Shown here in pieces: positions 60,801-64,000 of a DNA stretch of 64,000 nt. The stretch comes from Pseudomonadota bacterium (GTDB lineage Bacteria > Pseudomonadota > Gammaproteobacteria > UBA1113), in contig JAJYCX010000006.1 in NCBI GenBank assembly GCA_021778015.1, positions 19,310-83,309 on the forward strand. Reading direction: 5' to 3'. The position numbers and the translations under genes were made by a program. Every line of letters begins with the position of its first letter. The stretch's first letter is position 1. The notes under the pieces are model-generated. The model ran no database searches and had not been told where the DNA came from. It saw only the letters and a list, made by a program, of their open reading frames with translations.

Positions 60801-63145
60801 GTAGCTTTAGTGAAGAGGATAAAGAACTTTTACGGGGTTGGGTGAAAAGTAACAAAACACTCTGCGTCAATCTTGACTTAACGGACCTTTCAGTAGAAAC
60901 AAGAAAAAAATCGTTGTCTAGAGATAAGATAGAACTTCTTTCTCTAGTGACAAAACAGTATTTACGGGGGTTGGGCCCTAAAGACAAAAGACAAGTTGGT
61001 TTTTCCCCTGATCTATTCAACAGCAATCGATTAAGTTGGTTTCTATCCTGGGAGGAATCGGCACGGTATTTATACGACAGCGCATATAAGCAAGGAGGTG
61101 AAGATACTATCTCGTTGCTGACTCCAGTGCATGATTTTTCAGCTAAACTGATTGGAGATGTATTGTTTACATTAGCAGGTCATTCGAAAGCAATATCAGA
61201 AGTTCTTTTTCTTCCCGAAGGACGCATTGCCAGTGGATCTTGGGATAACACTATCAAAATATGGGATCTAAATGAAAAGAAATGTCTATATACTTTAGAT
61301 GGGCATAAGGCTGGAATTACTGCGCTTTTTCTTTTCGAGGATATTATTATTAGCGCTTCTGTAGATAATACCATTAAAATTTGGAGTTTGAATGAGGAGT
61401 GTAAAGGATATACTGATTTTACTTTAGGAGAACATGCCACAGTAATGGCGATAATTCAAAATGGGCCAAATCAAATTGTTAGTATTTCTAAAGATGGCAC
61501 TATTAGAATTTGGGAAGTCCGTAAGTTTCTTGACTCTTTTTGTTCAAGACCTTGTGAATATGAAGAACGATGTATTAATAATAAGGTGTTAGCTCATACA
61601 GTCGTAAAGACGCCTAATGAAAAATTGGCCATTGGATACAGCGATTACAGCATTCAAATTTTGGATCTTCAACAAAAAGAATACATTCAGACTTTAAAGA
61701 GGCCCGTTGAAAGTCTGGTTGAAGGAGTTTCGGCACTCACCCAGCTTCCCGCCGTAGAGGGTGAAACGTATGGAAAGCTTATTAGCGGTTTGAGTACGGG
61801 TGGCATTGAAATATGGGGGTGGGACGAAGAAGAAGGTTATGTTTATATTAATTCTATAAAAGATGCATGTTCTGGTGCTATTTTGACTCTACTTCCGTTG
61901 TCTTTCCCAGGAGCGTTTATCAGCAGAGATGCTGAGGGTAATATTAAGGTATGGTGGCCTACAAAGACAGGTTACCGAAACCAACTTTTAATGAGATATT
62001 CTGTTCTTGGTACTTCTGTGAATGCAATAACGCAATTACCTACAGGTGAACTGGTCATGGTTTTAGGTTCTGAAATGCAAATTCGTAAAGATATCTTTTC
62101 TCAAATTAGACCCTTTCATATTTTTTCTTTAATGGCATGTGTCAAAGATGTTTCGATGACAAAAGTTAAAGACGAGGTTAGTATTACTTTTCACAATATA
62201 GAACAATTAGATCAAAAAGTTAAAATGTTACGTGAATTCTTAGATGCGTTACATTACAGCTGTTCTGCCAGAAATTCTCACCTCTATGATATGCAAAGCA
62301 CTATTGTGGTGGAAGAGCATGTAATTCGTATCCAGTGCAAAGAACTTGTGACTCAAATTTATAACTGCATATTCGCACTATGGAAAGAATCGCATATGCC
62401 CACACTTTTTTTAGAAAAATTTGCGTCTGAGGAAGCTACCACTCATTCCATTCAAGAAAGTAGTATTTTGTCACTATCCGGATTGTTTGACTTACATGAT
62501 GTAACATCATATGACCAAAGGTCATCATCATTTTGGCCTATGTCAAGACAAAGTCCATGTTCGCCATCTGAGTCTTTATCAGGTCTAGACGCAAGTTTTT
62601 TACCGCCACCGTCATTACCAGAATACTCAAAGCGATCAAAACTTAGGCCTATGCCGGGACAAGTCTCACTGTCTGCATCACAACGAGCTTCAATCTCGCC
62701 ATCTTCGTCTGCATCACGAAAAACCACAAAGCCATCATTTTTGCCTGCACTAGAAAAAACCGTAAGAAAAGGACAAAAAAGTATGTCTTTTTTGATTAAG
62801 CCACGAGACGGAGATTCTTCTTCGTTATCGCTGTCTTTCTCAGAAGTAGGCAATCAACCTGTAGACGATATTAGCCGCTCAAACTTAAGTCAACAAACAT
62901 CTGATGAATCCTCCTGTACAGCACTTGATTTTTGCCTAAAGGACAGTTCAAGGAAACCTCCCCAACCGCCAAGTTCACTGCAGGATCCCCCTCTTCTGAA
63001 TAGATCCGTAACATCCAGTCAGTTTTGGACAAAATCAACTACGCCAGGTACATCTGCGACTAAGCTGGATACGCCTGTGACTAAGCTGGATACGTCTGTG
63101 GCTAAGCCGCACTCTGGGTCTTTCATCGGACGGAAGAATAATTAA
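54872..63145 (+). CDS. Giant mosaic protein: kinase-like, ankyrin, leucine-rich and WD40 repeats
   Basis: A 2757-residue protein. ATG 54872 has a perfect AGGAGGT eight bases upstream; a GTG at 54866 is too close to it. No signal peptide or membrane helix. Domain order by inspection: (1) N-terminal unknown region, 1-500; (2) kinase-like core with GDAKSDNW (519-526) and IVAIDLG (543-549), reminiscent of the catalytic and metal loops of PI-kinase/HipA-like folds; (3) ankyrin-like repeats about 876-1070; (4) a region at 1120-1365 with DCDAYPEDF and RIINDD (about 1289-1312), possibly a degenerate second kinase core; (5) leucine-rich repeats about 1589-1730 and 1786-2009; (6) WD40 repeats 2094-2410, such as SGSWDNTIKIWDL and SASVDNTIKIWSL; (7) Ser/Pro-rich tail 2540-2757 with a repeated T-K-L-D-T unit. 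Eukaryotic-like modules suggest an effector or a large scaffold. Kinase activity is unproved. Confidence 0.8.
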   Translation: MPNEEIIYLELYKGTGLESRIEKHHSETIYGGELEALSKRILDLKDADGNPALVEDHHTTCLTELRSLLRDHPMDDASVRSTVQDVLDKCVPPYVFGKDNRQEIASGYADLIRMCIEKIRPWSAFYKAEKLLQELHSSYMDPFKRDAHSNRISITIFGEAKCYHIDLAIAMEILSQDEEGNVVRKIPTGQRVVAAFGGAHWKPYTCFPKPPGSLQPGMAHVIHTWMKLIVGPEIFVAAPTVPISIYGRLPISSPLSPRSSSPRTEPTQYALSGDVIEVGFTVDGICFKDYLILLDTLRAWEKILSPKKFKMVMEDAKNGFKDIIEYTSQIFPDILTRMSEEDRIEFLRLVNKNIAKDADVNQVLPDSIEHKKIFPDILKGMNDKDRFECLRLVIENLAQFIDVLGNQNRAKDSRQRGFYEALEWYLNEGGRIEDVYILIGLISKFPRLSKGRTMIGHALVNKTAMGLLFDIKSTRFLFEKIFPDIPAFTACQWVKELLTKLDHKTTSALFVAFLLVPPGDAKSDNWILQIRYNEVGVISCRIVAIDLGYSLAMPFKLVKVNEVEKLCLTIKNILFLIPEILKRPLHPDIADQILNVSVKHQWATGLCMFALQDSYGMHWINFNKKLNAIDIPVALSPQTLFFLQQQWEQLQRTVREKRSITHEELFEELCPAVFESYKAVPRLAVYQATLIENTVREHQAKEELRGKKGTPQELRDNQWFLTQIQPEQGLSAQQTLKAAKKLKKNPRSIVEEEAVFCDLGDRRDMARLVGPKEKQASLFGKANRQCEDSEEATFKAVNKIFLAADGKPPAIPKKDLTAITLCLAMFRQDIKWKRLSSEAIWEYVKIFCILPPHLLTAQMWQDVIPKEDKDDKESLFQSWLRMAILSGTPLVALRMLQLGAKPNVADPHKKRTAIHEFCDNCLLQYPEKSAQLMAELLFTHPNCEPDHDSIEGTPLLILIRAVLLKLELVQWDKTKKNIFIDVLDHLTRLGINFEAKNVENKTVLDEILETIFKSNDSEAEQIIKIWLFTELVNRGAGIHANGKMLYEAYRKLGNKDLNAAINKLKKRNLSLDWQFSLASLEIAPVNIVTVRVSQKDEDRFSSKQKDSVHIEKSDDCDVVPVESVTSGEVMVSKKLYNQISKNEEPEGFSFEIDEDRWCVTYPRDVRNVGKAVTVACVGNLLSAGIVPEEYFLIFNKINKHGFVRIFKIYPGENFANISKRREDITTSPLSRKSFRVSSKGFPGQTHFKLTPNPYSQEKPIADEQKKFILEHDFDRKSVSAQVMMHLILDCDAYPEDFIYADSIGLVRIINDDSLPELLAAEENETSILCILFCLSAVQEQVVHPVVRAEILSKSPEFLLNTVLRQLQEPHERIKKLFASKEDAQSSKDTISFLLPGVSSTELFPNEEDAQSSELRSPFLLPGTFFSKSFLCGFLSRMSKLQQELQRNPQATLSHCINAVVPGDVNNAFEQYSQPEEAPARFNVLLQNRKGDKKSTIKSMLRPEDAIEMIVKISKEKVSIEYYLELLRQGKVGSLKEIKDKGKLEELFNRFFGDEFHEIEVETYNVALIMFIGFKINFQKLVIRNYDIAHEDFKSLLAASTSLTNLHLANCSKLSDKIFPIIFEKSENLRGLTLQNLPGIMMFSWNGRFNKLKEITITGCKKLTKIDLNIPGLIEGNFSDNEELIALGLNSGRLSSLNVSDCPKLTTQELLKAIKFVQIVPHLDVKRCTEIKPSFLHYISVSAPDLFSRVKRAALEKQIEQLDNWMRKAEVAVGVDSYEFENMELLIEAIGFLLKENPDLTALKIDFRKAKADIRDKLIVILANGIKNNENLLRLEILDRLNGAQYVEIKGALWPNRTLQEVWLTRDTSVINMNIPVFPDLTTFLECHPKLTSLEINKNNLIKKGREFLDLRTPPIWDLSFSSITESDILVIASLITDDTITRVLNFSGVSFPKGTIARLLKALEYNETIQMLDFHACSFSEEDKELLRGWVKSNKTLCVNLDLTDLSVETRKKSLSRDKIELLSLVTKQYLRGLGPKDKRQVGFSPDLFNSNRLSWFLSWEESARYLYDSAYKQGGEDTISLLTPVHDFSAKLIGDVLFTLAGHSKAISEVLFLPEGRIASGSWDNTIKIWDLNEKKCLYTLDGHKAGITALFLFEDIIISASVDNTIKIWSLNEECKGYTDFTLGEHATVMAIIQNGPNQIVSISKDGTIRIWEVRKFLDSFCSRPCEYEERCINNKVLAHTVVKTPNEKLAIGYSDYSIQILDLQQKEYIQTLKRPVESLVEGVSALTQLPAVEGETYGKLISGLSTGGIEIWGWDEEEGYVYINSIKDACSGAILTLLPLSFPGAFISRDAEGNIKVWWPTKTGYRNQLLMRYSVLGTSVNAITQLPTGELVMVLGSEMQIRKDIFSQIRPFHIFSLMACVKDVSMTKVKDEVSITFHNIEQLDQKVKMLREFLDALHYSCSARNSHLYDMQSTIVVEEHVIRIQCKELVTQIYNCIFALWKESHMPTLFLEKFASEEATTHSIQESSILSLSGLFDLHDVTSYDQRSSSFWPMSRQSPCSPSESLSGLDASFLPPPSLPEYSKRSKLRPMPGQVSLSASQRASISPSSSASRKTTKPSFLPALEKTVRKGQKSMSFLIKPRDGDSSSLSLSFSEVGNQPVDDISRSNLSQQTSDESSCTALDFCLKDSSRKPPQPPSSLQDPPLLNRSVTSSQFWTKSTTPGTSATKLDTPVTKLDTSVAKPHSGSFIGRKNN

Positions 63146-63999
63146 AACCCGCCCGGGCCTCTAGGTCTATTGGTGGGCGCTGTCTGAAATTGGGCGGTGG
63201 ATATCAGATCGTTCTTCGAATCGGGAGGAGCTTGTCGTTGTAAATTTTGCTGTAATGCTGTCGGATCGAATACCGTTTCGCCGGCGCGGGTTTTACCTAG
63301 GCTTGTCGCCATCAAAGCGGTAAATTGCTCAGGAAAAGCCCTACTGAAGATTTCCATTATGCTTGCAGAAATGGCTAAGCCGCTGGTAATCATGCGCATA
63401 TAAGAACCTAAAGTGGCCATGGCGGCAATAGTGCCTAAAAATACGGCGAATAACTTATCGGAGGAGATAGAGTCGGGCATATTGCTGATATTGACATAAA
63501 TGCTGCCGGTTTTATCCGGAAGATTGATGAGAATTTTTTTAGGATTGTCTTGGATTTCTTTTTGTTGCTCTGGGCTTAAATCATTTATATCGTCTATATT
63601 CGCCAACTCAACGACGAGCTCTTCCCTGTGTTCTTCATCTAAAAGGTGTCGTTGTTCATGCAGGAAAAAATCTTCTAAAGACTCAATTAAGTCTTTATGT
63701 TGTTCTAGCAACATATCTTCCGTAGGCAGAATAAATCCAGCAAAAGGACCTGCTCGACCGTTGTCTCCCGTTAGAATAGCAGACCATAATTCATAAACAT
63801 ATTTGTCGCTGGCAATCCATTCTAAACCTTCTTTGGGCAGTAATTTTTCGGCAACCACCAAAGTATCTAGATGTGCGATAGTGTCACGTGTTTCTTGTTC
63901 GAAAGAGTAGCGATAATGGCTAGCATCATACTGAGTCATGGGGCCTGTTTTAGGCTGCCAGCGTTGTTTAAATTCACCATGCGCATCGCACAGTGACAC
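63142..63999 (-). CDS. Membrane protein of unknown function, 3' end of gene only
   Basis: The last 285 codons of a minus-strand gene that probably begins outside the window: the frame is open to the edge and the apparent GTG at 63999 has no visible upstream sequence. The product is acidic and helical, with one or two hydrophobic segments (FAVFLGTIAAMATLG and SGLAISASIM, about 185-212), a Lys/Glu-rich domain before (LEDFFLHEQRHLLDEEHREEL) and a C-terminal Gln/Pro/Arg-rich tail ending RPRGPGGF. I do not recognise a family. It is convergent with the giant gene and the stops overlap by four bases. Confidence 0.65.
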   Translation of the reverse strand: MSLCDAHGEFKQRWQPKTGPMTQYDASHYRYSFEQETRDTIAHLDTLVVAEKLLPKEGLEWIASDKYVYELWSAILTGDNGRAGPFAGFILPTEDMLLEQHKDLIESLEDFFLHEQRHLLDEEHREELVVELANIDDINDLSPEQQKEIQDNPKKILINLPDKTGSIYVNISNMPDSISSDKLFAVFLGTIAAMATLGSYMRMITSGLAISASIMEIFSRAFPEQFTALMATSLGKTRAGETVFDPTALQQNLQRQAPPDSKNDLISTAQFQTAPTNRPRGPGGF

Positions 64000-64000
64000 C

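Noticed and set aside
1-64000. tRNA, rRNA, riboswitch or transposase genes
   Set aside because: I saw no cloverleaf, rRNA core, known riboswitch core (including upstream of gcvT) or transposase motif. A covariance-model search was not possible.

Overview
The window looks like the chromosome of a gammaproteobacterium of moderate to low GC, most likely a host-associated member of the Legionellales (Legionella/Coxiella-like). The housekeeping operons are typical of that group: hemD-hemX-hemY, rnr-rlmB, rpmF-plsX-fabH-fabD-fabG-acpP-fabF-mltG-tmk, gcvT-gcvH-gcvPA-gcvPB with split glycine decarboxylase, and murU-amgK divergent from lptD. A lysine/alanine-rich histone H1-like protein and two large eukaryotic-like repeat proteins, one with a PmrA-like promoter box, also fit. 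The assignment is inference; there is no rRNA or other marker in the window.

Layout. 0.1-3.4 kb: ankyrin-repeat protein kinase (effector candidate) and a small secreted protein. 3.6-6.7 kb: phosphate transport pair (DUF47/Pit) and an amino acid permease. 6.8-10.9 kb: haem genes on the minus strand, then a histone-like gene. 11.2-14.5 kb: small lipoprotein, RNase R, RlmB. 14.7-25.5 kb: a ten-gene, translationally coupled specialised-metabolite operon: exporter, AfsA-type hot-dog protein, two acyl carrier proteins, SDR reductase, AMP-forming ligase, KAS III, YciI-like protein, flavin monooxygenase fused to a HAD phosphatase, and an SGNH-type membrane acyltransferase. 25.6-29.1 kb: NudC-like Nudix hydrolase with extensions, TauE/SafE permease, Bcr/CflA efflux pump. 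29.2-38.9 kb: fatty-acid/envelope operon, interrupted between fabG and acpP by a GT9 glycosyltransferase and an orphan gene. 39.2-41.6 kb: TusA/DsrE sulfur-relay genes and a membrane-bound nucleotide cyclase split by an in-frame stop codon. 41.8-44.6 kb: aldehyde dehydrogenase and FadL-type porin. 44.7-49.1 kb: glycine cleavage system. 49.3-54.8 kb: an orphan gene, MurU/AmgK and LptD. 54.9-63.1 kb: a 2757-residue mosaic protein with kinase-like motifs, ankyrin-like, leucine-rich and WD40 repeats. 63.1-64 kb: the 3' part of a membrane protein gene that runs off the window.

The candidate new system is the 14.7-25.5 kb operon. A KAS III, two carrier proteins, an AfsA-like condensing hot-dog protein, a reductase and a HAD phosphatase are the activities expected for a butenolide/gamma-butyrolactone or furan-type small molecule of the Streptomyces autoregulator sort, here with a flavin monooxygenase, an O-acyltransferase and an exporter.

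Intergenic regions carry several families of palindromic dispersed repeats: a REP-like element at four full sites plus one half site, a MITE-like element with terminal inverted repeats, a family with TTGTCATCCTCG ends, a 62-bp hairpin unit, and a short GC-rich hairpin. No rRNA, tRNA, CRISPR array or transposase gene was recognised.
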